From positions 62,001 through 126,000 of the forward strand of contig BMTG01000008.1 of assembly GCA_014649555.1 (NCBI GenBank): 64,000 nt of DNA, given 5' to 3'. Both the position numbers and the translations under genes were made by a program. The notes beneath the pieces were generated by a model. The model did no database searches. It saw nothing but the letters and a program-made list of their open reading frames with translations, and had not been told where the DNA came from. Positions 53,690 to 63,712 of the stretch are shown here, piece by piece (positions within the stretch are counted from its first letter, which is position 1; every line of letters starts with the position of its first letter). The DNA comes from Streptomyces globisporus (lineage in GTDB: Bacteria > Actinomycetota > Actinomycetes > Streptomycetales > Streptomycetaceae).

Positions 53690-53994
53690 GGGCACGCGTC
53701 ACGGCGTGATCCAGTGGCCCGCCCGCCCGGGCGGGGCGAGTCTGGATGTATGAGGTATGTCCGGCCCCCGCCGGGGGCGCCAGCGTTCACGGGCCGAGGT
53801 CCGTTCGTTAATAGAACGGACCTGTCCGGTTTCCGCTCTTGACGGAGCACTGTCATTTCCTTGAGCATCGGTCACGCATTGCGCACCTCTGGGCCGCTTG
53901 TCCAGGCCCACGCTCCAGGACCCGGCCGGATCACCACGCGGCCGGGGACCCCCCGCACGTTCCGTCAGTCCCCAACGGAATCCGGAGCCCGTGA
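53690..53994. other. Intergenic region before aminopeptidase
   Basis: 305 bases, no gene seen. It holds a GCCCCCGCCGGGGGC-type hairpin near 53765 and the perfect inverted repeat at 53797-53823, which lies ~170 bases before the aminopeptidase start. Confidence 0.45.
53797..53823. promoter_or_regulatory. Perfect 10-base inverted repeat before aminopeptidase
   Basis: AGGTCCGTTC-N7-GAACGGACCT with an AT-rich spacer GTTAATA. Possible operator, or terminator of the TetR gene ~110 bases upstream. Confidence 0.5.
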
Positions 53995-55332
<1,338 letters not shown>

Positions 55333-55359
55333 GCCTGCTGTACGTCTACGTGTACGGCT

Positions 55360-55397
55360 GCGGCCCCCTCCCGACGAGCACCTCGGGAGGGGGCCGC
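55360..55397. terminator. Bidirectional terminator
   Basis: 15-base perfect arms (55360-55374, 55383-55397), loop of 8, between converging aminopeptidase and acyl-CoA dehydrogenase genes. Confidence 0.9.
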
Positions 55398-55407
55398 ACC
55401 GCGTCCG

Positions 55408-56622
55408 TCACACGTGCCGCTTGATCTCCCGCCGGGCCAGCGACCGCTGGTGCACCTCGTCGGGACCGTCCGCCAGCCGCAGCGTCCGTGCCGATGCCCA
55501 CAGCTCCGCCAGCGGGAAGTCCTGGCTCACCCCGCCCGCGCCGTACAGCTGCACCGCGGAGTCCAGGATGTCCACCACCGCGCGCGGAGTGGCGATCTTG
55601 ATGGCCTGGATCTCGGTGTGCGCGCCCTTGTTGCCCACGGTGTCCATCAGCCAGGCCGTCTTCAGCACCAGCAGCCGCAGCTGTTCCACCGTGACCCGGG
55701 CGTCCGCGATCCAGTTCTGCACGACGCCCTGCGCGGCCAGCGGCTTGCCGAACGCCGTACGCGCCACCGCCCGCCGGCACATCAGCTCGATGGCCCGCTC
55801 CGCCATCCCGATCAGCCGCATGCAGTGGTGGATCCGGCCCGGACCCAGCCGCGCCTGGGCGATGGCGAAGCCGCCGCCCTCCTCGCCGATCAGGTTCGCC
55901 GCGGGCACCCGTACGTCGTGGAAGACCACTTCGGCGTGGCCGCCGTGCGAGTGGTCCTCGTACCCGTACACCTGCATCGCGCGCCGCACCTCGACGCCCG
56001 GGGTGTCGCGGGGGACCAGGATCATCGACTGCTGGCGGCGGATGTCCTCGCCGTCCGGGTCCGTCTTGCCCATCACGATGAAGACCGCGCAGTCCGGGTT
56101 CATCGCCCCGGAGATGTACCACTTACGGCCGTTGATGACATAGTCATCGCCATCCCGCACGATCCGGGTCTCGATGTTCGTCGCGTCCGACGACGCCACG
56201 TCCGGCTCCGTCATCGCGAAGGCTGAGCGGATCTCCCCGGCGAGCAGCGGCTCCAGCCACTGCTTCTTCTGCGCCTCGGTGGCGAACTGGAACAGCACCT
56301 CCATGTTCCCGGTGTCCGGGGCGGCGCAGTTCGTCGCGGTCGGCGCGAGGTGCGGGGAGCGTCCGGTGATCTCCGCGAGCGGGGCGTACTGGAGGTTCGT
56401 CAGCCCGGCCCCGTACTCCGCGTCGGGCAGGAAGAGGTTCCACAGCCCCTGCCGCCTGGCCTCGGCCTTGAGCTCCCCGACGACCGCCGGGGTGTCCCAC
56501 GGCGAGGCGAGCCGTGCCCGCAGCTCCTCGGCGACCTGCTCGGCCGGATACACATGCTCGTCCATGAATGCGAGCAGGCGGGAACGCAGCTCCTCGGTAC
56601 GGGCGTCGAATGCGAAGTCCAT
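55408..56622 (-). CDS. Acyl-CoA dehydrogenase (ACAD10/11-like)
   Basis: 404 residues from ATG 56622. Seen: AFAMTEPDVASSDATNIETR, NGRKWYISGAMNPDCAVFIV, GRIHHCMRLIGMAERAIELM, and a C-terminal VSQDFPLAELWASARTLRLA then DGPDEVHQRSLARREI with plausible base. It matches large acyl-CoA dehydrogenases that pair with aminoglycoside-phosphotransferase-like kinases. Together they can act on hydroxy-acyl-CoAs (ACAD10/11 analogy). It lies 6 bases downstream of that kinase gene. Confidence 0.92.
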   Translation of the reverse strand: MDFAFDARTEELRSRLLAFMDEHVYPAEQVAEELRARLASPWDTPAVVGELKAEARRQGLWNLFLPDAEYGAGLTNLQYAPLAEITGRSPHLAPTATNCAAPDTGNMEVLFQFATEAQKKQWLEPLLAGEIRSAFAMTEPDVASSDATNIETRIVRDGDDYVINGRKWYISGAMNPDCAVFIVMGKTDPDGEDIRRQQSMILVPRDTPGVEVRRAMQVYGYEDHSHGGHAEVVFHDVRVPAANLIGEEGGGFAIAQARLGPGRIHHCMRLIGMAERAIELMCRRAVARTAFGKPLAAQGVVQNWIADARVTVEQLRLLVLKTAWLMDTVGNKGAHTEIQAIKIATPRAVVDILDSAVQLYGAGGVSQDFPLAELWASARTLRLADGPDEVHQRSLARREIKRHV

Positions 56623-56628
56623 GGGGGT

Positions 56629-57651
56629 TCAGCCTTCCTGGAGGGTGGTGAGGCCGTGCTCGATGAAGACGGGGACCAGCTCGCCGATCCGGTCGAAGCC
56701 CGCGCCGACGGTCTGGCCGAGGGTGTAGCGGTAGTGGATGCCCTCCAGGATCACGGCGAGCTTGAACCAGGCGAACGCGGTGTACCAGGAGATGGCGTAG
56801 GTGTCCCGGCCGGAGCGGGCCGCGTAGCGCTCGATCAGCTCGGCGGGGGACGGGTGCCCGGCCGCCCCGCTGGTGGTGGAGACGGGCGACTGCGGCAGCC
56901 CGAGGTCGGAGCTGTACATCACGAGCAGCCCGAGGTCGGTCAGCGGATCGCCGAGGGTGGACATCTCCCAGTCGAGGACGGCCTTGATCCGGTCGTCCGA
57001 GCCGATCAGGACGTTGTCCAGGCGGTAGTCGCCGTGGACGACGGTGGGTGCGGGGGAGGAGGGCAGCGCACGGCCGAGCGCGGCGTGCAGCTCGTCGATG
57101 CCCGCCAGGTCACGGTTGCGGGAGGCGTCCAACTGCTTTCCCCAGCGCCGCAGCTGCCGGTCCAGGAAGCCCTCGGGCCGCCCGAAGTCCCCGAGCCCGA
57201 CGGCCTCCGGGTCCACGGCGTGCAGATCGACCAGGGTGTCGACGAGCCCGAGGACCGCCGCCCGGGTGCGCTCGGGGCCCAGCGGGGCGAGCTGCTCGGC
57301 GGTGCGGTACGGGATGCCCTCGACGTACTCCATCACGTAGAACGGCGCGCCGATCACCGAGTCGTCCTCGCAGAGCAGCAGCGGCTCCGGCACGGGGACG
57401 GCGGTCGGGTGCAGACCGCTGATCACGCGGTGCTCGCGCGTCATGTCGTGCGCGGTGGCCAGCACATGGCCGAGCGGCGGTCTGCGCACCACCCACTGTC
57501 CGGTCCCGTCGCCGACGACGTACGTCAGGTTCGAGCGGCCGCCCTCGATGAGCCGCGCTTCGAGGGGTCCGCTCACCAGCCCCGGCCGCTCGCGGTCGAG
57601 ATGGCCGCGCAGCAGCTCCGGGTCGAGACCTGGTGGGGGGACTGGGCTCAT
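56629..57651 (-). CDS. Phosphotransferase-family kinase (APH fold, ACAD10/11-type)
   Basis: 340 residues from ATG 57651. Kinase motifs: VVRRPPLGHVLATAHDMTRE, catalytic HGDYRLDNVLIG, and metal-binding VLDWEMSTLGDPLTDLGLLV. The family is aminoglycoside-phosphotransferase-like. The coupling to an acyl-CoA dehydrogenase six bases downstream points to phosphorylation of a hydroxyacyl intermediate rather than antibiotic resistance. An operator-like site (57693-57711) lies in the promoter. Confidence 0.9.
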   Translation of the reverse strand: MSPVPPPGLDPELLRGHLDRERPGLVSGPLEARLIEGGRSNLTYVVGDGTGQWVVRRPPLGHVLATAHDMTREHRVISGLHPTAVPVPEPLLLCEDDSVIGAPFYVMEYVEGIPYRTAEQLAPLGPERTRAAVLGLVDTLVDLHAVDPEAVGLGDFGRPEGFLDRQLRRWGKQLDASRNRDLAGIDELHAALGRALPSSPAPTVVHGDYRLDNVLIGSDDRIKAVLDWEMSTLGDPLTDLGLLVMYSSDLGLPQSPVSTTSGAAGHPSPAELIERYAARSGRDTYAISWYTAFAWFKLAVILEGIHYRYTLGQTVGAGFDRIGELVPVFIEHGLTTLQEG

Positions 57652-57692
57652 GGTGCGTACCTCCGGGCGACTGCGGACGGGTCGGAACCATG

Positions 57693-57711
57693 ATGCCGAC
57701 CAGTCGGTATG
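57693..57711. promoter_or_regulatory. TetR-type operator, copy 3 (CATACCGACTGGTCGGCAT)
   Basis: Reads CATACCGACTGGTCGGCAT on the minus strand, 42 bases before the kinase start. An extended dyad (CCGAC/GTCGG); same core as the SDR operon and oxidoreductase sites. Confidence 0.75.
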
Positions 57712-57770
57712 TCGTCCAGTGCTCCTCGGGATCTGCCGCTCCGGAAGTCGTCCGGACTCTGGTGATGAAA

Positions 57771-57804
57771 TGTATCCTTGAATACAGTTCACGTATGAAT
57801 ACAG
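57771..57804. promoter_or_regulatory. Operator overlapping the start of the glucarate-dehydratase-like gene
   Basis: TGTATCCTTGAATACA (57771-57786) is a TGTAT-N6-ATACA dyad, typical in shape of GntR-FadR sites. TGAATACAG at 57779-57787 is repeated exactly at 57796-57804, spanning the ATG at 57795. Binding would block both promoter and start. Confidence 0.6.
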
Positions 57805-59087
57805 CTCTGGTGATCGAAGACGTCCGGCTCACCCCGATCCTCGTGGCCGATCCGCCCCTGCTGAACACGCAGGGCGTCCACCAGCCGTACACCCCGCGCC
57901 TGATCGTGGAGGTCGTCACCCGGGACGGAATCACCGGAGTGGGGGAGACGTACGGCGACGGCGCCTATCTGGAGCCCGCCCGTTCCCTGGCCGAGGCGCT
58001 CCCGGGCCGGGCGGTCACCGATCTGAACGGGTTGTTCGCCCTGGCCGACGAGGTGTGCGACGGATCGCTCGCCGCAGCCGACGACCGGGTGGACGCCGGA
58101 GGGCTGCGCGGGGTCAGGAACGCCGGGAAGATCCGGCTCTCGGTCGTCTCCGCCTTCGAGGTCGCCTGCCTGGACGCCCTCGGCAAGGCGCACGGCCTGC
58201 CGGTGCACGCGCTGCTGGGCGGCAAGGTCCGCGACAGCGTCGAGTACAGCGCGTACCTCTTCTACCGCTGGGCCGCACATCCCGGCCCGGGGGAGGCCGA
58301 CGCCTGGGGCGCGGCACTCGACCCGGCCGGTGTGGTCGCCCAGGCCCGGCGCTTCGCCGACACCTACGGCTTCGGCTCCTTCAAGCTCAAGGGCGGCGTC
58401 TTCGAACCCGACCGGGAGATCGCCGCGATCCGCGCCCTGGCCGAGGCCTTCCCCGGCCGCCCGCTGCGCCTGGACCCGAACGGCGCCTGGTCCGTCCCCA
58501 CCTCGCTGTACGTCGCCGGCCAACTGAAGGACGTCCTCGAATACCTGGAGGACCCCACCAGCGGCACGGACAACATGGCCGCCGTCGCCGCCTGCACCGA
58601 CGTCCCGCTCGCCACCAACATGTGCGTCACCACCCTGGCCGAGGTCCCCGAGGCGTTCGCCCGCGACGCTGTCCAGATCGTCCTGAGCGACCACCACTAC
58701 TGGGGCGGCCTGCACCGCACCCGGGAACTGGCGGGCATCTGCCGCACGTTCGGCGTCGGACTCTCCATGCACTCCAACACCCACCTCGGCATCAGCCTGG
58801 CCGCGATGACCCACGTCGCCGCCACCGTGCCGGACCTCGCGTACGCCTGCGACAGCCACTACCCCTGGCAGACCGAGGACGTCATCACCGAGCGCCACAC
58901 CTTCACCGGAGGCCGGCTGACGGTCTCCGACGCCCCCGGACTCGGCGTCGCGCTGGACCGCGACCGCCTCGCCGCCCTGCACCGCCGCTGGCTGGAGGAC
59001 GACGGCACCTACCGCGAACGCGACGACGCGGCGGCGATGCGCGTCGCCGACCCGGACTGGACGACGCCGGCGGTCCCGCGCTGGTGA
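57795..59087 (+). CDS. Enolase-superfamily sugar-acid dehydratase, glucarate dehydratase-like
   Basis: 430 residues from ATG 57795. The N-terminal capping domain has PYTPRLIVEVVTRDGITGVG. The barrel carries FKLKGG (Lys general base), LRLDPNGAW (metal ligand), a later LEDPTSG, and the distal His motif MHSNTHLGIS. That pattern is of the glucarate dehydratase subgroup, which removes water from D-glucarate or idarate. Mg2+-dependent and cytosolic. No uptake or aldolase gene is adjacent. The promoter bears GntR-type sites. Confidence 0.85.
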   Translation: MNTALVIEDVRLTPILVADPPLLNTQGVHQPYTPRLIVEVVTRDGITGVGETYGDGAYLEPARSLAEALPGRAVTDLNGLFALADEVCDGSLAAADDRVDAGGLRGVRNAGKIRLSVVSAFEVACLDALGKAHGLPVHALLGGKVRDSVEYSAYLFYRWAAHPGPGEADAWGAALDPAGVVAQARRFADTYGFGSFKLKGGVFEPDREIAAIRALAEAFPGRPLRLDPNGAWSVPTSLYVAGQLKDVLEYLEDPTSGTDNMAAVAACTDVPLATNMCVTTLAEVPEAFARDAVQIVLSDHHYWGGLHRTRELAGICRTFGVGLSMHSNTHLGISLAAMTHVAATVPDLAYACDSHYPWQTEDVITERHTFTGGRLTVSDAPGLGVALDRDRLAALHRRWLEDDGTYRERDDAAAMRVADPDWTTPAVPRW

Positions 59088-59151
59088 GGGCGGGGCCCAC
59101 GGCCGTACCGCCTGAGTTGCGGCGACCCTGACCTGCGCGGAAGGTCGAGGG

Positions 59152-60087
59152 ATGAAGGCGATCAGCTACAGCGCGTACGGCTCCGCCGACGTCATGGAGT
59201 ACGGCGAGCGGCCCGACCCCAAGGTCGGCCCCGACAGCGTTCTGGTGAAGGTGCGGGCCGCAGCAGTAAATCCGGTCGACTGGAAGGCCCGCGAGGGCTA
59301 CCTCCAAGGCGCCCTCGACGCCGTGTTCCCGGTGATCCCCGGCTGGGACGTCTCCGGGGTCGTCGTGCAACCGGGCGTCGCCGTCGACGAGTTCGCGGTG
59401 GGCGACGAGGTCATCGGCTACGTACGGGAGGACTTCCTCTCCCGCGGTACGTTCGCCGAGTACGTCGCCGCCCCCGTGCGCACCCTGGCCCGCAAGCCCC
59501 TCAGCCTGAGCTTCGAGGAGTCGGCCGGCCTGCCGCTCGCCGGGCTCACCGCCTACCAGGTGCTGCACCGCACCCTGAAGATCCGCGAGGGCGACACCGT
59601 CCTGGTCCACGCGGCGGCCGGGGGCGTCGGATCGCTCGCCGTCCAGATCGCCCGACACACCGGCTGCCGGGTCGTCGGCACCGCGAGCCCCCGCAACCAC
59701 GAGCACCTGCGGAGCCTGGGCGCGGAGCCCGTGGAGTACGGCGAGGGCCTCGTCGAACGGCTGCGGGAACTGGTCCCCGAGGGCTTCGAGGCCTCCTTCG
59801 ACACGGTGGGCGGCGACGCCCTGAGAGCCTCCGCCGAGACCCTCGCCCCGGGCGGCCGGCTCGCCTCCATCGCGGACGACGAGGTCTTCTCCTACGGCGG
59901 CCGCTACGCATTCGTGCGCCCCGACGCGGCGGACCTGGCGCAGGTCGCGGAGCTGGCCGAGCGGGGCATCGTCACCGTCCACGTGGACCGGGTGTTCCCG
60001 CTGGAGGAGGCCGCCGAGGCGTACCGGCTCAACCAGGAGGGACGGACCCGCGGCAAGATCGTGGTCACGGTGGACTGGGACGCGTAG
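59152..60087 (+). CDS. NADP-dependent quinone oxidoreductase-like MDR protein
   Basis: 311 residues. The MDR/zeta-crystallin type lacks the zinc cysteines: MKAISYSAYGSADVMEYGER, AVNPVDWKAREGYLQGALDA, GWDVSGVV, HAAAGGVGSLAVQIARHTGC and NQEGRTRGKIVVTVD. It reduces quinones or enones with NADPH. Reads from its own ribosome site 64 bases after the dehydratase. Confidence 0.9.
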   Translation: MKAISYSAYGSADVMEYGERPDPKVGPDSVLVKVRAAAVNPVDWKAREGYLQGALDAVFPVIPGWDVSGVVVQPGVAVDEFAVGDEVIGYVREDFLSRGTFAEYVAAPVRTLARKPLSLSFEESAGLPLAGLTAYQVLHRTLKIREGDTVLVHAAAGGVGSLAVQIARHTGCRVVGTASPRNHEHLRSLGAEPVEYGEGLVERLRELVPEGFEASFDTVGGDALRASAETLAPGGRLASIADDEVFSYGGRYAFVRPDAADLAQVAELAERGIVTVHVDRVFPLEEAAEAYRLNQEGRTRGKIVVTVDWDA

Positions 60088-60148
60088 GCGCGCCGCTCGG
60101 CCGGCCATCGCCGCCGCAGCCCGGCCGTCAGGTGTCGGGCGCCCGGAC

Positions 60149-60457
60149 TCAGAACAGCATCGCCGCCGCGAACACCGCCAGCGCCACCGTGCACAGCGCC
60201 GCCGTCAGCGCCCCGCGCGGCGCGAACTGCTCGGGCCGCGCCACCCCCAGCACGCTCACCCTGCGGTGGGCGACCAGCAGGAACCCCAGCCAGGCCAGCG
60301 CGCTCAGGGCCACCGCGACCAGCGCCGCCGGGGTCGCCCCGCTGTGCAGCGCCTGCCGCCCCGCGAGCAGCGCGACGACCGTGGCGGTCAGCGTCGTCCG
60401 CCGCCAGGCCAGCCGCGTCCGCTCCGGTTGCAGCCCCGGATCCCGGTCCGCCGTCAC
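60149..60457 (-). CDS. DUF202 small membrane protein
   Basis: 102 residues from GTG 60457, which overlaps the upstream stop (GTGA). ERTRLAWRRTTLTATVVALL is the DUF202 motif, followed by two more helices (AALVAVALSALAWLGFLLVA; ALTAALCTVALAVFAAAMLF). Partner of the DUF202 gene upstream; unknown function. Confidence 0.85.
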   Translation of the reverse strand: MTADRDPGLQPERTRLAWRRTTLTATVVALLAGRQALHSGATPAALVAVALSALAWLGFLLVAHRRVSVLGVARPEQFAPRGALTAALCTVALAVFAAAMLF

Positions 60458-60849
60458 ACGCCCTCCCAGCCGAAGAGGACCACCACCACCATCGACACGG
60501 CGACGACGGCGACCACCAGACTCAGCAGGGTCGGGAACCGGGACACCGGCAGGTCCTCGCCCCGCCGCATCGCCCGCTCGCACCGCACCCAGTGGTTGAC
60601 CGCCCGCAGCGCGCAGAGCACCCCGGCGGCCAGCAGCCCGAGCGCGAGCCCGGCCCGGACGCCCCACACCAGCTCCGGCAGGAACTGGTCGACGGCGAAA
60701 CCCCCGCCGATCAGGGCCAGAGCCGTCCGGATCCAGGCGAGGAACGTCCGCTCGTTGGCCAGCGAGAACCGGTAGTCGGGGGTGTCCCCCTCCTCCCGGA
60801 TCCGCTGCGGCGCGAACCACAGCCGTACTCCCTGCGCGATCTTGTTCAC
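60454..60849 (-). CDS. YidH-type DUF202 membrane protein
   Basis: 131 residues from GTG 60849. DYRFSLANERTFLAWIRTAL is the DUF202 signature; three helices follow. The YidH/YidG-like pair is common in actinobacteria as tandem membrane proteins, of no proven function. It overlaps the downstream DUF202 gene by 4 bases. Confidence 0.88.
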   Translation of the reverse strand: MNKIAQGVRLWFAPQRIREEGDTPDYRFSLANERTFLAWIRTALALIGGGFAVDQFLPELVWGVRAGLALGLLAAGVLCALRAVNHWVRCERAMRRGEDLPVSRFPTLLSLVVAVVAVSMVVVVLFGWEGV

Positions 60850-60887
60850 ACGGGAAACCCTAGGCTGTGCGCGCGGCACGGGCCCGG

Positions 60888-61394
60888 TCAGCCCGCCCGC
60901 AGCTCCCGCAGCCGCCGGTACGCCTCAAGCCCGTCCGGCACCCAGGGCCACTCGTCGAGCCGCCGCTCCAGCTCGGCGTCGTCCAGGAACGTGTGCCAGG
61001 CGACCTCCTCCACCTGCGGGGAGACCGGCAGCTCGCACCGCACCTGATAGACGGCCGACCACCAGGTGTGCTCACCCTCGTAAAGGAACCGGAACAGCGG
61101 TTCGGGCTGCGGAAGCCCCGAGACGCCCAGCTCCTCCTCCGCCTCGCGCAGCGCCGCCTCCTCGTACGATTCGCCCGCGCCCACCACCCCGCCGACGAAC
61201 ATGTCGTAGTGCGAGGGGAAGACCAGCTTCGTGGCCGTACGCCGGTGGACGAAGGCCCTCCCCTCCGCATCTCGCACCTCGATGAACACGCAGCGGTGCC
61301 GCAGCCTCCGAGCAGTCGCCTCACCGCGCGGGGCCTGCCCGATGACCTCGTCGTTCTCGTCGACGATGTCCAGAATCTCGTCAGAAGGCGTCAT
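60888..61394 (-). CDS. NUDIX hydrolase
   Basis: 168 residues from ATG 61394 (an ATG at 61403 would add three residues). The Nudix box begins GVVGAGESYEEAALREAEEE and ends LGV (~residues 73-95). The N-terminal DEILDIVDENDEVIGQAPRG is the IPP-isomerase-like/YfcD-type beginning. Likely a nucleotide-diphosphate housecleaning enzyme; substrate unknown. Confidence 0.88.
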   Translation of the reverse strand: MTPSDEILDIVDENDEVIGQAPRGEATARRLRHRCVFIEVRDAEGRAFVHRRTATKLVFPSHYDMFVGGVVGAGESYEEAALREAEEELGVSGLPQPEPLFRFLYEGEHTWWSAVYQVRCELPVSPQVEEVAWHTFLDDAELERRLDEWPWVPDGLEAYRRLRELRAG

Positions 61395-61513
61395 GCGTTT
61401 CATCCAACAGCACCCGGACGGTTGACGTGACAGCGGCGGGTACCCAAGATCTGACGCACGGGTAACTTGAACGATTCTCCCGCCCCTGAGCCGCCCCGAA
61501 CAGGATGGAACCC

Positions 61514-63175
61514 ATGGCGTACGACGCTGATGTGATCGTGATCGGGGCAGGACTCGCGGGGCTCGTGGCCACCGCCGAACTGGTCGACGCCGGCCGTTCC
61601 GTGATCCTCCTCGACCAGGAGCCCGAGCAGTCCATCGGCGGCCAGGCGCACTGGTCCTTCGGCGGGCTCTTCCTCGTGGACTCGCCCGAACAGCGCCGGA
61701 TGCGGATCAAGGACAGCCGGGAACTCGCCCTCCAGGACTGGTTCGGCACGGCGGGCTTCGACCGCGAGGAGGAGGACCGCTGGCCGCGCAGATGGGCCGA
61801 GGCGTACGTCGACTTCGCCGCCGGTGAGAAGCGCTCCTGGCTGCACCAGCAGGGGCTGCGGATCTTCCCCGTCGTCGGCTGGGCGGAGCGCGGCGGCTAC
61901 GACGCGACCGGCCACGGCAACTCCGTCCCCCGCTTCCACATCACCTGGGGCACCGGCCCCGGCGTCGTCGCCCCCTTCGAACGCCGGGTCCGCGAGGGCG
62001 TCGCCAAGGGGCTCGTCCAGCTGCGGTTCCGCCACCGGGTCACCGGCCTGGCCCGCACGGCCGGGGCGCTCGACACGGTCACCGGCGAGATCCTGGAGCC
62101 CAGCGCCGCCGAACGCGGCACCGCGAGCAGCCGGGAGGCCACCGGCACCTTCGAGCTGAAGGCCCAGGCGGTGATCGTCACCTCCGGCGGCATCGGCGGC
62201 AACCACGACCTGGTCCGCGCCCAGTGGCCCGAGCGGCTCGGCACCCCGCCCGAGAAGATGCTCTCCGGCGTCCCCGCCCATGTCGACGGACTGATGCTCG
62301 GCATCGCCGAGAAGGCGGGCGCGCATCACATCAACAGCGACCGGATGTGGCACTACACCGAGGGCATCGAGAACTGGAACCCGATCTGGTCCAAGCACGG
62401 CATCCGGATCCTGCCCGGCCCCTCGTCCCTCTGGCTCGATGCCCGCGGCAAGCGGCTGCCGGTCCCGCTTTTCCCCGGTTTCGACACGCTCGGCACCCTC
62501 GAACACATCATGGGCTCGGGCCACGGCTACACCTGGTTCGTGCTCAACCAGCGCATCATCGGCAAGGAGTTCGCGCTCTCCGGCTCCGAGCAGAACCCGG
62601 ACCTGACCGGCAAGTCCGTCCGCGACGTGATCGGCCGGGCCCGCGCGGACGTGCCCGCACCGGTGAAGGCGTTCATGGACCACGGCGCGGACTTCGTCGT
62701 GGAGAAGGATCTCGACGCACTCGTCCGAGGCATGAACGCGGTGACGGGCGACGGCCTGATCGACGCGGCCGAGCTGCGCCGCGAGATCACGGCCAGGGAC
62801 CGCGAGATCGCCAACCCGTTCACCAAGGACCTCCAGGTCACCGCGATCCACGGGGCCCGCGCCTACCTGGGCGACCGCCTCATCCGCACCGCGAAGCCGC
62901 ACCGGATCCTGGACCCGGCGGCGGGCCCGCTGATCGCCGTCCGCCTCAACATCCTCACCCGCAAGTCCCTGGGCGGCCTGGAGACGGACCTGTCCTCCCG
63001 CGTTCTGACCGCCGAGGGCACCCCCCTCCCCGGCCTGTACGCGGCAGGCGAGGCGGCGGGCTTCGGCGGCGGCGGAGTCCACGGCTACCGCTCCCTGGAG
63101 GGCACGTTCCTGGGCGGCTGCATCTTCTCGGGCAGGGCGGCGGGCAGGGCAGCGGCGGCAGCGGTGGCTTCGTAG
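61514..63175 (+). CDS. FAD-binding dehydrogenase (KstD/fumarate-reductase-like fold)
   Basis: 553 residues from ATG 61514 (GGATGGAA upstream; an ATG three codons earlier is possible). FAD sites: VIVIGAGLAGLVATAELVDA, GGQAHWSFGGLFLVDS, and a C-terminal LYAAGEAAGFGGGGVHGYRS. The overall plan is the FAD/NAD(P) oxidoreductase 2 family, akin to 3-ketosteroid-1-dehydrogenases and flavocytochrome-c-like enzymes. No partner genes nearby. Substrate unknown. Confidence 0.87.
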   Translation: MAYDADVIVIGAGLAGLVATAELVDAGRSVILLDQEPEQSIGGQAHWSFGGLFLVDSPEQRRMRIKDSRELALQDWFGTAGFDREEEDRWPRRWAEAYVDFAAGEKRSWLHQQGLRIFPVVGWAERGGYDATGHGNSVPRFHITWGTGPGVVAPFERRVREGVAKGLVQLRFRHRVTGLARTAGALDTVTGEILEPSAAERGTASSREATGTFELKAQAVIVTSGGIGGNHDLVRAQWPERLGTPPEKMLSGVPAHVDGLMLGIAEKAGAHHINSDRMWHYTEGIENWNPIWSKHGIRILPGPSSLWLDARGKRLPVPLFPGFDTLGTLEHIMGSGHGYTWFVLNQRIIGKEFALSGSEQNPDLTGKSVRDVIGRARADVPAPVKAFMDHGADFVVEKDLDALVRGMNAVTGDGLIDAAELRREITARDREIANPFTKDLQVTAIHGARAYLGDRLIRTAKPHRILDPAAGPLIAVRLNILTRKSLGGLETDLSSRVLTAEGTPLPGLYAAGEAAGFGGGGVHGYRSLEGTFLGGCIFSGRAAGRAAAAAVAS

Positions 63176-63225
63176 TTCCGGCGTTCCATGTTCTTCCTGA
63201 GCGCCGCGGACCGGGCCCGCATGTC

Positions 63226-63273
63226 AAGCCCCTCCGGCGATTGAGGAGCGGGGCCCGGGGCGGAGCCCCGGCG
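63226..63273. repeat. Streptomyces palindromic repeat / terminator
   Basis: AAGCCCCTCCGGCGATTGAG onward is related to the arm at 42646-42673. It is followed by GGGGCCCGGGGCGGAGCCCC, which can fold. Located between converging FAD dehydrogenase and ASCH genes, so it probably also terminates both. Confidence 0.6.
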
Positions 63274-63274
63274 T

Positions 63275-63700
63275 TCACCCCAACCGCTCGACCACCCGAA
63301 ACCGCTCCGCGACAATCATCGTCCCGTCGTCCACCGTGAACGCCGGATCCCCCAACGCCTCCCGCATCTCCTCGCTGTGCCAGAACCGTTCGTGCCCCGC
63401 CCGCCACTCCGCGACCGACGTGTACCCCTCACCCTCGTCCAGCGCGTGCTGCAGATCGACGGCCCCCAGCGGCAGCACCCGTACCTCGGTCACCTCGACC
63501 ACCGCCACCTCCCGGCCGTCCGAGTCGATCAGCGCGGAGCGTTCGCCCACCGGAGGCAACTCCTCCTGCTCCAGCTCGTACTCGCACAGCAGACCGGTGG
63601 TGGACACTTTCTCGCCGGACAGGACCGCCGCGACCAACCGGTCGCGCAACGGCCCGGGAAAGGCAAGGAGGAAGGGGGCGAGGGGTTCACGAGGCTCCAT
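63275..63700 (-). CDS. ASCH-domain protein
   Basis: 141 residues: GPLRDRLVAAVLSGEKVSTT, GERSALIDSDGREVAVVEVT, RVLPLGAVDLQHALDEGEGY, HERFWHSEEMREAL. This is the ASCH beta-barrel, a fold related to PUA and thought to bind RNA or act on modified nucleosides. Starts 12 bases after an upstream small gene. Confidence 0.85.
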   Translation of the reverse strand: MEPREPLAPFLLAFPGPLRDRLVAAVLSGEKVSTTGLLCEYELEQEELPPVGERSALIDSDGREVAVVEVTEVRVLPLGAVDLQHALDEGEGYTSVAEWRAGHERFWHSEEMREALGDPAFTVDDGTMIVAERFRVVERLG

Positions 63701-63712
63701 GCATGCAGTGTG

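Noticed and set aside
56629-57651. Aminoglycoside resistance function for the APH-fold gene
   Set aside because: Operon with an acyl-CoA dehydrogenase and ACAD10/11-like features argue for a lipid-type substrate.
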